Shown here piece by piece: positions 47,875 to 57,225 of a DNA stretch of 64,000 bases (its first letter is position 1; each line of letters begins with the position of its first letter). The notes beneath the pieces were generated by a model. The model ran no database searches. It was given only the letters and a program-made list of their open reading frames with translations, and was not told the origin of the DNA. Origin of the DNA: Acidobacteriota bacterium (GTDB lineage: Bacteria > Acidobacteriota > Terriglobia > Terriglobales > Acidobacteriaceae). Made by a program: the position numbers and the translations under genes. Location: positions 496,001 to 560,000 of the forward strand of contig JACPYL010000025.1 in the NCBI GenBank assembly GCA_016196065.1, in the 5' to 3' direction.

Positions 47875-49698
47875 ATGACTGCACAACGAAAGAAGAAGTC
47901 AAACAAGCGAAACGAGCGTCACGGCGCCGCGTGGGGCGGCGGGCGTTCCTTGTTGCTGATGTCCTTCCTGTTGATCGCGAATCTGGCGTTCGCGCAGGCC
48001 GCCCGCCCGGTGCTGGATGGCGACGGTGGTCCTAACTTCCATGCCAAGATGTCGGCCGACCTTTCCGCGATGCTGGGCAAGGGCGGAGCGATGCGCGTCA
48101 TCGTCCAATACAAGAATGCTCCGACTACAGCGCAGTTCTCGCGGGCACAGGGACGGGGTGCAAAGCTGAACCGGACTCTGTCGTTCGTGAAAGCAGGCGT
48201 GTTCACGATGTCGCCGGCCGCGATTCGCGCTCTGGCCAACGACAGCGACGTGGCCTTCATCTCTCCGGATCGTCCGTTGAAGGCAATGGATGATCTCACC
48301 GACGCGGCCGTTGGGGTTAGCAGCGCACGCAACCTGAGCCTGGATGGCTCCGGGATCGGCGTTGCTGTCATCGATAGCGGTGTCAACGACAATCACCAGG
48401 ACCTGATGGACTCCACCGGCACGGTGTCGCGGGTGGTCTATCACCAGGACTTCACCGGAACCGTGAACACCAATGGTAACGGTGCCAAGTGGGACCTCTA
48501 TGGCCACGGCACACACGTGGCGGGCATCGTCGGATCGAATGGTGCGCAATCCGGCGGACGGTTCGACGGAATGGCGCCGAACGTTAATATCATCGATCTT
48601 CGCGTGCTCGACGGCAATGGATCTGGATCGGACAGCATGGTGATCGCGGCCATTCAACGCGCGATCCAATTGAAGACCACCTACAACATCCGCGTGATCA
48701 ACCTGTCACTCGGACGCGGTATCTCGACTAGCTATGTCAATGATCCTCTGTGCCAGGCCGTGGAATCGGCGTGGCGCGCAGGAATCGTGGTCGTGGTGGC
48801 GTCCGGCAACTACGGCCGCCTCAGTCTCAACGGCAGCAATGGCTACGGAACCGTGACGGCTCCGGGCAACGATCCGCTGGTACTGACGGTGGGCGCGATG
48901 AAAACCATGAATACTGGTTCGCGCCTGGACGATACCATCGCCAGCTACAGCTCGAAAGGGCCGACCACGTTTGACCACGTGGTAAAGCCGGATCTCGTCG
49001 CACCGGGCAACTCGATCGTCTCAACCATTGACCATGGCAGCACGCTCGAAGCCAAGTATCCGCAGAACAAGAAGAATTCGAGCGGTGCCTCGTGGGGTAA
49101 CTCACGTCCCTACTTTGTGCTGAGCGGAACCAGCATGGCGACGCCCGCTGTTGCCGGTGCCGTTGCGCTTCTGCTGCAGCAGAACCCGAATATGAAGCCG
49201 GATCAAGTCAAGGCGCGCCTGATGAAGACCGCGTACAAGACTTTCCCGACTTCTTCTATCTCGCTGGATCTCACTACGGGTGAGACTTTCACTTCTTACT
49301 ATGACGTGTTCACCGTGGGAGCCGGATACATGGACGTTGCGGCCGCCCTGGCGAGCACGGACATGGCGCCCGCAGCCACGGCATCGGCACTTTCTCCGAG
49401 CGCGGTCTATAACCCGACGACCGGAACCGTATCCATCGTCAACGGCAACTCCGTAGTTTGGGGTACGTCGGTGGTGTGGGGCAGTTCTGTGGTCTGGGGC
49501 AACTCAGTGGTTTGGGGCACCAACGTCAGCGGCAGCTCTGTGGTCTGGGGCACGTCGGTGGTGTGGGGCAGCAACATCATGAGCGGCTTCAGCGTGGTTT
49601 GGGGCAGCTCGGTTGACAGCGCCACCAGCGTAGTCTGGGGCAGTTCTGCCGTGGACGCCGTCGACGCAAGCTCGATCGATATTGAGGGTGAAGAGTAA
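47875..49698 (+). CDS. Secreted subtilase with C-terminal SVVWG repeat
   Basis: Secreted S8 peptidase of 607 residues. The leader is basic (AQRKKKSNKRNERHG) with a hydrophobic core (SLLLMSFLLIANLAFA). A propeptide-like region is followed by the catalytic domain: Asp167 in VAVIDSGVNDNHQDL, His211 in YGHGTHVAGIVGSNG and Ser420 in LSGTSMATPAVAGA. After residue 520 come eight copies of a (T/S/N)SVVWG unit, spaced six residues apart in the first block and further apart later, ending in a short acidic tail (SSIDIEGEE). This repeat tail recurs in acidobacterial subtilases; its role (wall or matrix attachment, aggregation) is unknown to me. A GGAAA-type ribosome site precedes the ATG. Confidence 0.93.
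   Translation: MTAQRKKKSNKRNERHGAAWGGGRSLLLMSFLLIANLAFAQAARPVLDGDGGPNFHAKMSADLSAMLGKGGAMRVIVQYKNAPTTAQFSRAQGRGAKLNRTLSFVKAGVFTMSPAAIRALANDSDVAFISPDRPLKAMDDLTDAAVGVSSARNLSLDGSGIGVAVIDSGVNDNHQDLMDSTGTVSRVVYHQDFTGTVNTNGNGAKWDLYGHGTHVAGIVGSNGAQSGGRFDGMAPNVNIIDLRVLDGNGSGSDSMVIAAIQRAIQLKTTYNIRVINLSLGRGISTSYVNDPLCQAVESAWRAGIVVVVASGNYGRLSLNGSNGYGTVTAPGNDPLVLTVGAMKTMNTGSRLDDTIASYSSKGPTTFDHVVKPDLVAPGNSIVSTIDHGSTLEAKYPQNKKNSSGASWGNSRPYFVLSGTSMATPAVAGAVALLLQQNPNMKPDQVKARLMKTAYKTFPTSSISLDLTTGETFTSYYDVFTVGAGYMDVAAALASTDMAPAATASALSPSAVYNPTTGTVSIVNGNSVVWGTSVVWGSSVVWGNSVVWGTNVSGSSVVWGTSVVWGSNIMSGFSVVWGSSVDSATSVVWGSSAVDAVDASSIDIEGEE
49450..49641 (+). repeat. Coding SVVWG repeat array
   Basis: Eight SVVWG units (residues about 526-589), four spaced by six residues and four with longer gaps filled by Ser, Gly and Ala. 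In DNA the units are near-copies of GTGGTSTGGGGC-like codons, which makes the array prone to slippage or recombination. Confidence 0.85.
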
Positions 49699-49733
49699 CG
49701 AGTCGTGTGCAACCGGAAGGAAAGGAGAGAAAA

Positions 49734-50465
49734 ATGACTTACACACGACTTGCGAAGATATTCATCGGATTTATGGCTCTTGCGGCAGCCGCGATAAGTG
49801 GCAACGCAATGATCCAGGGACAGGGTTGGCATCCGTTGCTGGCGATGACTCTACTGCTCGCCGCAGTAGGTACCTCGCGGCTGAAGATGACGATCCCAGG
49901 TGTCACTGGGAATATGTCGGTGAACCTGCCCTTCTTACTGCTGTCGGTGATCGCACTCAGCGCGACCGAGTCGATCCTGATCGCTTGCGCATGCGCAATC
50001 ATGCAAACTCTGCCGAAGGATGGCACCAGGGTGAAACCGGTTCGCGTGCTCTTTAACGTCAGCCTGATGACGTTCTCGAGCGGCGCCGCCGGGTTACTGT
50101 TCCATCTGCAAGCGCTGAATGGAATGAGGTGGGTATCAGCACCGCTGCTGATGGCCGCCACCACCGCCACCTTCTTCCTGGGCCAGACGTTGCCCGTTTC
50201 CGTCATCGTAGCCTTAACCGATGGTGGAGCGGTGCGCCGGATCTGGGCCAACATCGCGCAGATGTCATTCCCATACTACGTGGTCAGCGCGGGCGTGACG
50301 TCGATGCTGAGCTCAGCGAGTCAGCATATCGGTTGGATAGCAGCCTTACTGGCATTGCCGGTCATGGTTGCGATCTACCGGTCGTATCGGGCGTACTTCG
50401 CCCGGGCGCTGGAAGCAGTCGCTTCTCCGATGGCCAGGACCGCATCGGCGGGGGCAAGCATTTAA
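49734..50465 (+). CDS. Free-standing membrane sensor domain homologous to the GGDEF/HD-GYP protein's N-terminus
   Basis: 243 residues from the ATG at 49734, preceded by AAAGGAGA. About seven membrane helices. Aligned with the N-terminal domain of the gene at 40994, matching parts are LKMTIPGVTGNMSVNLPFL (LKIQIPGLDGTMSVNFLF there), VRVLFNVSLMTFSSG (VFNVFMMAN), FFLGQTLPVSVIVALTDGG (FFLANTLPVAIIISLTEGK), MSFPYYVVSAGV (WSFPYYLVGAAV) and YRSYRAYFA (YRSYRLYLG). It lacks any output domain. It may pair with or compete against the signalling protein; no function is known. Confidence 0.82.
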   Translation: MTYTRLAKIFIGFMALAAAAISGNAMIQGQGWHPLLAMTLLLAAVGTSRLKMTIPGVTGNMSVNLPFLLLSVIALSATESILIACACAIMQTLPKDGTRVKPVRVLFNVSLMTFSSGAAGLLFHLQALNGMRWVSAPLLMAATTATFFLGQTLPVSVIVALTDGGAVRRIWANIAQMSFPYYVVSAGVTSMLSSASQHIGWIAALLALPVMVAIYRSYRAYFARALEAVASPMARTASAGASI

Positions 50466-50612
50466 TTTCCTTGAGTGGAAGGACAAGAGGCGCGTTCGCC
50501 GGCCGACCAGCCGGCGCAACGCGCCCTTGCTGTTTTGGGATGTTTCTTCGCTGCGGCCGTGAGTTGGACTGGAAGCTTGTCTGATGGAGGGCCAACCACT
50601 CCCGCGACATGT

Positions 50613-51416
50613 TCAGTCTGATTTTTCAGATTGTGCCCGTTTCAGCATCTTCATCATTCCCCACTCGACTACGCCGGGAAATATTTGATAGAGCTTCACC
50701 GCCGGATGCATGGTCCAGGGGACGATGACTTCACGTTTCTGCTTGCGATATCCGTTGTAGACCGCGCGTGCCACTCGTTCTGACGAGATCCCGGTTACAC
50801 CCTGGGGACGCGTATTGCCTTGCCGGCGCGCAATCATGTTCTGGCTGAAACCGGTCGCGACATATCCTGGGCACACGGTCAGCACGTGGATGTTGTCGCG
50901 CTGCAGTTCTAACCGCGCGGCCTTGCCAATTGCATTCATGGCGAATTTGCTGGCCGAATAGATCGCGCTCGACGCCAATGGGATGTGGCCCGCGACGCTG
51001 GAAATGTTGATGATGGCTCCACCACCGCTCGCTCGCATCGCTGGAACCACGGCCTGCATGCTCGCGATGGTACCGAAGAAATTCGTATCGAAGAGTTCGC
51101 GGCACGCTGCCATGTCCATGTCTGCGACGGTATCGCGCATGCCGACGCCGGCGTTGTTGATCCAGACATCGATACGTTGGAAGTGATGTAACGTCAGGCC
51201 AAGCGCGCGATCGATTTCTTCCCGATGCCGCACGTCGCAGGCCAGTGCGATGGTCCGGTCGAGGTTTCCGATCCGGCTGCGAGCCGCTTCGGCGCGACTG
51301 GCGTCGCGCGCCAGCAATACGACACTCGCTCCCTGTTCCGCAAACACCTTGGCGATCGCTTCCCCAATTCCCATCGAAGCGCCGGTTACGACGACAACTT
51401 TTCCTTGCATCTCCAT
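50613..51416 (-). CDS. SDR oxidoreductase
   Basis: Classical short-chain dehydrogenase: cofactor loop VVVTGASMGIGEAIAKVFAE, adenine site DVRHR, NNAGVGM, catalytic INISSVAGHIPLASSAIYSA with Ser and Tyr, and SKFAMNAIGK carrying the Lys (YSASK = YxxxK). The C-terminal extension IVPWTMHPAVKLYQIFPGVV with a hydrophobic stretch suggests a membrane-associated subgroup acting on sterol- or lipid-like substrates, by analogy only. Start at the ATG at 51416. Stands alone, divergent from the Lon-N gene. Confidence 0.88.
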   Translation of the reverse strand: MEMQGKVVVVTGASMGIGEAIAKVFAEQGASVVLLARDASRAEAARSRIGNLDRTIALACDVRHREEIDRALGLTLHHFQRIDVWINNAGVGMRDTVADMDMAACRELFDTNFFGTIASMQAVVPAMRASGGGAIINISSVAGHIPLASSAIYSASKFAMNAIGKAARLELQRDNIHVLTVCPGYVATGFSQNMIARRQGNTRPQGVTGISSERVARAVYNGYRKQKREVIVPWTMHPAVKLYQIFPGVVEWGMMKMLKRAQSEKSD

Positions 51417-51485
51417 GGTTGACCCTTGTATCCCGCGGAGCACAGCCCAGTCAACCACTGGCGTAAAATCACCGCAGGAGCCTCC

Positions 51486-52070
51486 GTGAGTTTGTTGCTG
51501 CCTCTATTTCCGCTGGATCTTGTGCTGTTGCCGGGCGCTCCTCTGCCTTTGCACGTCTTCGAACCGCGCTACAAGGAAATGATTGCGGAGTGTCTGGACG
51601 AGAAGAAGCCCTTCGGAGTGGTGCGAGCTTCTTCCGACGGTGTCGCTGAGATCGGTTGCACGGCGGAAATCGTTGAAGTGACCAATCGCTATGACGATGG
51701 CCGCATGGATATCCTGACGCGCGGAGTCGAGCGTTTCGAAGTGTTGCAGGTCCATGAAGAACGGACGTTCCTCGAGGCGGAGTTTACCGTGATCGAAGAC
51801 GAGCCGGGGACGCCCTCTTCGCAACTCGTGCAGCAGGCCATGCGCCTGCATTCGGAAATTGCAAAGCTTGCGGGATCCGACAGCACCGCCCCGAAGGACA
51901 ATGGCGAGCACCTTTCCTTCCTGCTCGCGGGATCACTCCCGCTGGATCTCGACTTTAAACAGAATCTGCTGACCACGTTGTCGGAACCGAAACGTTTGGA
52001 AGCGGTGATCTCTTACCTGGAAGCCATTCTGCCCAGCATTCGGCGAGCATCGAAAGCACGCTGGAACTGA
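51486..52070 (+). CDS. Lon substrate-binding-domain protein
   Basis: Free-standing LON N-terminal domain of 194 residues. Starts at GTG 51486 (SLLLPLFPLDLVLLPGAPLP), the family's typical opening, and includes HVFEPRYKEMIAECLDEKKP, GVVRASSDGVAEIGCTAEI and LLAGSLPLDLDFKQNLLTTL. Such proteins occur without ATPase or protease parts and are thought to bind unfolded or specific proteins; the partner is unknown. Confidence 0.9.
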   Translation: MSLLLPLFPLDLVLLPGAPLPLHVFEPRYKEMIAECLDEKKPFGVVRASSDGVAEIGCTAEIVEVTNRYDDGRMDILTRGVERFEVLQVHEERTFLEAEFTVIEDEPGTPSSQLVQQAMRLHSEIAKLAGSDSTAPKDNGEHLSFLLAGSLPLDLDFKQNLLTTLSEPKRLEAVISYLEAILPSIRRASKARWN

Positions 52071-52194
52071 GTTCAGGTCAGAGGTAAGAGGTCAGATTGC
52101 AGAGGTGAAACTCCTGCGCGGGCCGGTAGCGAACAGATTTGCTCCAAGCTCGCGGCTCGAAGCTCGTAGCGCATTCGCCTTCTCACTCTGACCT

Positions 52195-53850
52195 TCAGAA
52201 ATTCGTACGCTTCGCTCGAAATGGGATCACCACCACGGCTTCGAGCGCGACAGGCTGTCCGTCCTTGGTGGCGGGGCGAAACTTCCAACGAGCCAACGCG
52301 CTTTTGGCAAGCGCGTCGAGCCGGTCGTCGGGGCTGGTAAGAACGCGAATTTCTCCAACCGTGCCGTCCGAATGGATGATCGCGTAGAGCGTGACGGTGC
52401 CCTGCACGTTTGCACGCATCAGTTCGATCGGATATCCCGGATCGGATTTCTGGATCGCATCGGGCGCGCTCAGTTCTCCGGGGCGCTGGTTGGCCTTGAG
52501 TTCCGCGAAACGAATCACCCAACTGCCGGTCGAGGAATTGAGGTTCGGCGTATTCGAGGTCATGGAATAAAATCGCTTCGCGCCGAATACCTGCCGGTCA
52601 ACATCAGTGGCTTTATCTTCCGATACAGGTGCAGCCTTGCCGCCAACACGAGGCGGAGTGGCGCTCGCCATCTCGCGGGCATTCCCGTTCGACGCCACGC
52701 CGGAAGCTGAATCGGCTGCTCCCACATGTAACCCGCTGGGCAAGGACCCATTTTCGCGTCCACGCAGACCCGCCGTGCTGCCATTCGTTCCGTTGCCGGA
52801 TGCTCCTGTGCTCGACCCATTCGCCGAACCGGGAGTTCCCGCTGCACCCGCCTTGCCGGAAGGATTGGCCGCAAATGCTCCCCGGCGATTTCCGCCCGGC
52901 GTAGCAACTGGCCCGGATGGCGCGACAGGATGAATCCCCAACGCGATCAATCGACCCGAAGATCCCGCTGCTCCGCCGCCACCCATGCTCGGTGGGGGCG
53001 CGACGGCTTGGATGCCGCCACCGGGCAAGCCGCCGGTGCCGCGTCCAGAAACAGTATGTTGCGCGGGGATATTCAGCTGCGGAGCCGGTGCAACGACCTG
53101 GCTTGGCCCGATGTTCACAGCACCCACGCGTCCCATGGTCGATCGCGCTACGTCCGGCGGAGGCTCGACAACCGAAGTGTCGGGGCCGGACATGCCCCGC
53201 GTTCTGGTTGTCTTCACCTCGGGCGGCGGATCGATAATCGAAGTGGTCAAAGCACTACGAACCACGCGATTTTGCGCGCTATCGAGTTGTGGAGCAGGAG
53301 CGACGATCTGGGTGTCTGGAGTTGCCAACCGCCGGAGTGGAGCCTTGGTCGCATCGATCGGAACAACCGGCGCGGGCGTTGACATGGCAATCATGTTCGG
53401 CAAAGGCACATCGTGATTGAGCCGCACATCCGGCGGCGCGACGATGGTCTGCCTGCGATTGTCGGCTTCCTTCGGCACCGATAAGATCGGCTGCTTTGCG
53501 AATACGGGATCGCCCTTTGCGGGCGGGGCCGGATCAGTAACGCCGGTGTCGAGCGGCGGCAGATATTCTTCCGGCGTGTAGGTGATGACTTCCGAGTGAT
53601 CAAATTCGGGCGTAGCCACAATTTGTTGCTGACGGAGCCAGGACAAACTGACGATCCAAATCAATGCGAGCGCGCCGGAATGCAGGATCACCGACTGTAC
53701 GAAGCGTCCCCAGGGCATGCCTTGGCGTACAAATACGTCGCGCCACAAGCCGAGTTCGCTTTCACGAACGGGACGCACGGGCCGGAGAGCGGCTGCCACG
53801 CTGCTCCAAAATGCGCGCCGACGAGGTTCCAGTTCCAGCAGTAGGTTCAA
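52195..53850 (-). CDS. TonB-family energy transducer
   Basis: TonB-like protein: one membrane helix at about 55-75 (VQSVILHSGALALIWIVSLS), a long Pro/Ala/Gly-rich periplasmic region (such as TGASGNGTNGSTAGLRG), and a C-terminal TonB domain with YPIELMRANVQGTVTLYAII and the ALAKSALARWKFRPATKDGQ motif. The N-terminus MNLLLELEPRRRAFW-type sequence recurs in acidobacterial TonB proteins, so I start at the TTG at 53850, which has GAAAGGA six bases upstream; the frame continues to a TTG at 53883. Low-complexity simple repeats lie at about 52075-52165 after its 3' end. Confidence 0.86.
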   Translation of the reverse strand: MNLLLELEPRRRAFWSSVAAALRPVRPVRESELGLWRDVFVRQGMPWGRFVQSVILHSGALALIWIVSLSWLRQQQIVATPEFDHSEVITYTPEEYLPPLDTGVTDPAPPAKGDPVFAKQPILSVPKEADNRRQTIVAPPDVRLNHDVPLPNMIAMSTPAPVVPIDATKAPLRRLATPDTQIVAPAPQLDSAQNRVVRSALTTSIIDPPPEVKTTRTRGMSGPDTSVVEPPPDVARSTMGRVGAVNIGPSQVVAPAPQLNIPAQHTVSGRGTGGLPGGGIQAVAPPPSMGGGGAAGSSGRLIALGIHPVAPSGPVATPGGNRRGAFAANPSGKAGAAGTPGSANGSSTGASGNGTNGSTAGLRGRENGSLPSGLHVGAADSASGVASNGNAREMASATPPRVGGKAAPVSEDKATDVDRQVFGAKRFYSMTSNTPNLNSSTGSWVIRFAELKANQRPGELSAPDAIQKSDPGYPIELMRANVQGTVTLYAIIHSDGTVGEIRVLTSPDDRLDALAKSALARWKFRPATKDGQPVALEAVVVIPFRAKRTNF

Positions 53851-54061
53851 GGAATTCCTTTCGAGGTCCCAGGCCCGTTCCAAAATCCGCTACTCAGCGA
53901 ACTCCTTCGGGTGGCAGTCCCGAAAGGCGGGATCCGAAGCGGCTTTCCGCAATCGCTCCGGACGGCTATTCTGTAGCAAGATTATAGCCGACGCGACCTG
54001 CCCCAATCGACTAGGTTGGACAGCGAATCGGCATCTTAGTGAGCAGGAGTTTGGTGACAAG

Positions 54062-54553
54062 ATGCTTCGTCATTCATCACAACTGATTTGTTTTGTTATC
54101 TTTGCCATTCTCACGAGTGCCGCGCAGAATAGCAAGCCGGCTCCGGTCCAGCCAGGAGCGGAATATTCCGGCATGTACTACTTCCTGCGGGACGGAGAGT
54201 TTGTGCAAATCACGGTCGAAGACGAGGGCAATGTCACGGGCTTCGTATCGCGGATTGGCGACAGCGACACCGATCGCGGTGCGATTCTCGACCACTTCTT
54301 CAAGCAGGGCAAACTCGATGGACAAAAGCTCACCTTCTCCACGAAACCAGTGCACGGAGTCTGGTTCGAGTTTCGCGGAACCGTGGAGCGAGGCGACGGG
54401 AAGAACGCTGGCGACGAAGCCTACTACGTCCTCAAGGGCACGCTCACCGAGAACCTGACGGATGAAGCCAAAAAGACTACTTCGCATTCACGTGAAGTTG
54501 GATTGAAAAGCTTTCCGCAGGATATGGCACCGGAAGTGCCCACGAAGAAATAG
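54062..54553 (+). CDS. Secreted hypothetical protein
   Basis: 163 residues from the ATG at 54062 (MLRHSSQLICFVIFAILTSA signal peptide). The mature part is beta-rich, with YYFLRDGEFVQITVEDEGNV, SRIGDSDTDRGAILDHFFKQ and EFRGTVERGDGKNAGDEAYY. The alternation of strands and charged turns suggests a small beta-barrel or lipocalin-like fold, an unproven impression. No known motif. Convergent with the DUF2207 gene, whose stop is 21 bp away. Confidence 0.72.
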   Translation: MLRHSSQLICFVIFAILTSAAQNSKPAPVQPGAEYSGMYYFLRDGEFVQITVEDEGNVTGFVSRIGDSDTDRGAILDHFFKQGKLDGQKLTFSTKPVHGVWFEFRGTVERGDGKNAGDEAYYVLKGTLTENLTDEAKKTTSHSREVGLKSFPQDMAPEVPTKK

Positions 54554-54573
54554 ATACTAGTTTCGGTGAGACG

Positions 54574-56349
54574 CTAGAATGCGCTGCCGCCACCGCCGCC
54601 GAAGCCGCCGCCGGAGAATCCCCCACCCCCGCCACCGCTGAATCCTGAACCTGAAGAACTCGATCGCGGAGCAGACACGAAGACCTGGTGCATATCGGAC
54701 GCCATGCTGTGCATGGAACTCGAGAAGAAGATTGGATTGAATCCGGAATAGGGCGTCGATCCAACGTACCAGTTGGGCGGGTCCTTGATGATTCCGGCAA
54801 AGGCTTGCGCCCAGTGCTGTTCGACTCCCAGGGCCATCGCGTACGCCAGATATTTTTCGAACGTGTCAGGAGGCAAGCGTTTAATGCGATCGGCGTCGAC
54901 GCGATTCATGAATTCCTGGAAGCCGAGAACCGCGACTACCGTGCGCGCTCCTAGCACCGTCTTCGCAGTCATCTCGCGCGCAAACAACCACCATACCCCA
55001 GCTGAAATCAGTCCAACTCCAATCAAGAGCGGGACGGAATTGAAGAGATTCATCCATCCCAGATATTGCAGGCCGGCGATGAGAAGACCGATCACGACCA
55101 CGGCGACGATACTGTATCCGTTAGCGGAACCTGGATCGAGCATGTACATGCCCTTGGTCTTCAGCGCCGCCATGATGTCCTGCTGGATGATCGGAATGGC
55201 GGTGTAGAAACGGTTCTTCAATTCCGAGAGTCGCGTCTCGCTGCCGCCGGCGAAAACATTCTCCAGCATCACGCGCTCGTGCGGACACACATCGCTGCCC
55301 CACTGTTCGCGCGGCTTCAAGAGGTGAAACAGATAGTCCTTCTTCTTGAAAACCAGGAAGGTATCGACTTTCTCCTCGATCTTGATATATCCGCGCACGG
55401 CAAGATCCACGATCGTCGATGTAATGTCGCGTGGATCGGTGGAGTCGTCAATCAGCGTTCCTACTTCAGCAGGCGTGAATCCTTTCGGCGGCTCGTAGAG
55501 TGGAGCGACGGAGACGCCCGGATCTGGATCTTTCCCCACCGTGTGCCACAGCCCAAACATCACGGCGAAAGTGAGAAACGGTAAGAAGACGATCGGGTTG
55601 CTTCCGAGAAACCAGAAAAACTTCGTCAAGGCGCTGGTTTCTTTGAGAATTCCTTTCGGAATGAAGATATCGATGGTCATTCCCTCCCGCATGGAGAGAG
55701 GGTTGTTTGTTTCAAAAGTCGCGTCGGCGCCTCTTACTTCAGAGGTCGCACCCCGCTCCGCGGATCCGTACAACCCTGTAAAGGCTTGCGCCCGTAGCCC
55801 GTTCGCGGCGCCATCCGGAAACGTAACAAATGCGGACGCGTGGTCAATCGGAACCGGCCAATCGTTGCCGGTTACGTTCCAGTAAAACTCATCGTGATCA
55901 TCAAACGCGCGGATGCCGTTGCGGACGAGGTAGTCGATGTTGACCACTCGGGTCGCGTCTTCCGCGCCGGGAATAAAGATCTTTAAGTCGCGGAAGTCGC
56001 CCGATTTACTCGAGTCATATTTCAGCTTGGAGCCATCTTCGCTGGTCACACTTTTGACGTCGAGAAAAAGCGTGTAGTTCGTTCCGTGCGGACCGGGGTA
56101 TTCGACGGGAATGGTGCGATGGATGCCGTGCCACTGGCCCACAAAGACCAGAGTGATTTTTTCGCTGATCAGGGCGCTGCCATCCGCGCTGATCGAGATC
56201 GTGTCTTTGAAATCGGCGATGCGCCAGTTGCGGGACTGTGCTGCACTGATACTCGGGACACTGCCGAGCATCAGCACGCACAAAATCTTCACCACAGAGG
56301 ACACGGCGGACGCAAAGAAAGTCCTAGAGCTGTGTCTTCTTTGTGACAT
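54574..56349 (-). CDS. DUF2207 membrane protein
   Basis: 591 residues with a signal peptide, an external beta-rich domain at 40-250 (EKITLVFVGQWHGIHRTIPV, VNIDYLVRNGIRAFDDHDEF, GNDWPVPIDHASAFVTFPDG), a membrane helix at about 255-275, a cytoplasmic-type helical part (DPRDITSTIVDLAVRGYIKI), two more helices at 400-450 and a glycine-rich end (GFSGGGGGGFSGGGFGGGGG). These are DUF2207 traits, a family usually encoded beside LemA. Start one base after the LemA stop. Note: codons of the leader (CCGTGTCCTCTGTGGTGAA-like) coincide with a dispersed acidobacterial repeat, so the true start may be a GTG about 18 codons in. Confidence 0.88.
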   Translation of the reverse strand: MSQRRHSSRTFFASAVSSVVKILCVLMLGSVPSISAAQSRNWRIADFKDTISISADGSALISEKITLVFVGQWHGIHRTIPVEYPGPHGTNYTLFLDVKSVTSEDGSKLKYDSSKSGDFRDLKIFIPGAEDATRVVNIDYLVRNGIRAFDDHDEFYWNVTGNDWPVPIDHASAFVTFPDGAANGLRAQAFTGLYGSAERGATSEVRGADATFETNNPLSMREGMTIDIFIPKGILKETSALTKFFWFLGSNPIVFLPFLTFAVMFGLWHTVGKDPDPGVSVAPLYEPPKGFTPAEVGTLIDDSTDPRDITSTIVDLAVRGYIKIEEKVDTFLVFKKKDYLFHLLKPREQWGSDVCPHERVMLENVFAGGSETRLSELKNRFYTAIPIIQQDIMAALKTKGMYMLDPGSANGYSIVAVVVIGLLIAGLQYLGWMNLFNSVPLLIGVGLISAGVWWLFAREMTAKTVLGARTVVAVLGFQEFMNRVDADRIKRLPPDTFEKYLAYAMALGVEQHWAQAFAGIIKDPPNWYVGSTPYSGFNPIFFSSSMHSMASDMHQVFVSAPRSSSSGSGFSGGGGGGFSGGGFGGGGGSAF

Positions 56350-56350
56350 T

Positions 56351-56896
56351 TTAGAATTTCACCGCGACTGGCTCCCGGTCCGCGGCCGCTGTTTCGAAGA
56401 ATTGTTTCTGCTGGAATCCAAACATTCCCGCCAGAATATTGGTGGGGAAGGACTGGATTTTCGTGTTCAGGTCGCGCACGACCGCGTTGTAGTAGCGCCG
56501 CGAATTCTGAATCGCGTCTTCGATCTCGCTGAGCGAGTTCTGGAGTTGCGTGAATTCCTGTGCCGCCTGCAACTGCGGATAGTTTTCCGCCACCGCGAAA
56601 AGGCTCTTCAGAGCGCCGGTAAGCTGATTCTCCGCCGCCGCTTTGTCGGCTGGCCCGGTGGCCTGCATCGCCATGGAGCGGTATTTCGCGATGTTTTCGA
56701 AGGTCCCTTTTTCGTGCGTTGCATATCCCTTTACGGTTTCGACCAGATTGGGAATCAGGTCATGGCGCCGCTTCAGTTGCACATCAATGTCAGACCAGGC
56801 GGAGTCCGAGCGCACGCGCAACTGGACCAGACTGTTGTACATCCCGATGAGAAAAAAGCCGAAGAGAACTAGGACGCCGAGAACGATCCAGACCAT
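56351..56896 (-). CDS. lemA: LemA family protein
   Basis: 181 residues from the ATG at 56896 (MVWIVLGVLVLFGFFLIGMY membrane anchor). Family marks: YNSLVQLRVRSDSAWSDIDV, QLKRRHDLIPNLVETVKGY, ENYPQLQAAQEFTQLQNSLS and RRYYNAVVRDLNTKIQSFP. LemA proteins form a coiled-coil bundle outside the membrane; function unclear. Its stop is 1 bp from the DUF2207 start, so the two form an operon, the usual arrangement. Confidence 0.93.
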   Translation of the reverse strand: MVWIVLGVLVLFGFFLIGMYNSLVQLRVRSDSAWSDIDVQLKRRHDLIPNLVETVKGYATHEKGTFENIAKYRSMAMQATGPADKAAAENQLTGALKSLFAVAENYPQLQAAQEFTQLQNSLSEIEDAIQNSRRYYNAVVRDLNTKIQSFPTNILAGMFGFQQKQFFETAAADREPVAVKF

Positions 56897-57225
56897 GGAA
56901 ATTTCACCTCGATGCGGATTCAAGGGGACGGTAGCATATGGGCCGGGCGGACGCAATGGAGGCCTTGATGCTGGTACTTCGGCGGACGTTCGAAGCCAGG
57001 CATTTTTCGCACAGTCGGACCAAGGGCGCGCGAACGACATCGTTTCAAGAATTTCCCGCGGCAGCCGCAAGAAGTTGCGCACTTCCTATTTCCCAGAAAC
57101 ATGGCTCTCCGCGCCGTTTTTCTTGACATCCGGCGGGAGCATCAACGACACTCGATGCCATATTTGAGAGTTCCCTCCACCCGTCTTGGACTCTCCCAAT
57201 TCAGGCCGTAGACGAAGGAATCCTG
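56897..57225. other. Gap between divergent genes, no gene seen
   Basis: 329 bp between the lemA start (minus) and the propeller-protein start (plus). The frame upstream of lemA continues to 57082 but its codons look non-coding. A TTGACA at 57123-57128 has no convincing -10 partner. Nothing else is recognised. Confidence 0.5.

Noticed and set aside
49450-49641. CRISPR-like array
   Set aside because: The repeats are in-frame codons for SVVWG with no spacers of uniform length; part of the subtilase gene.
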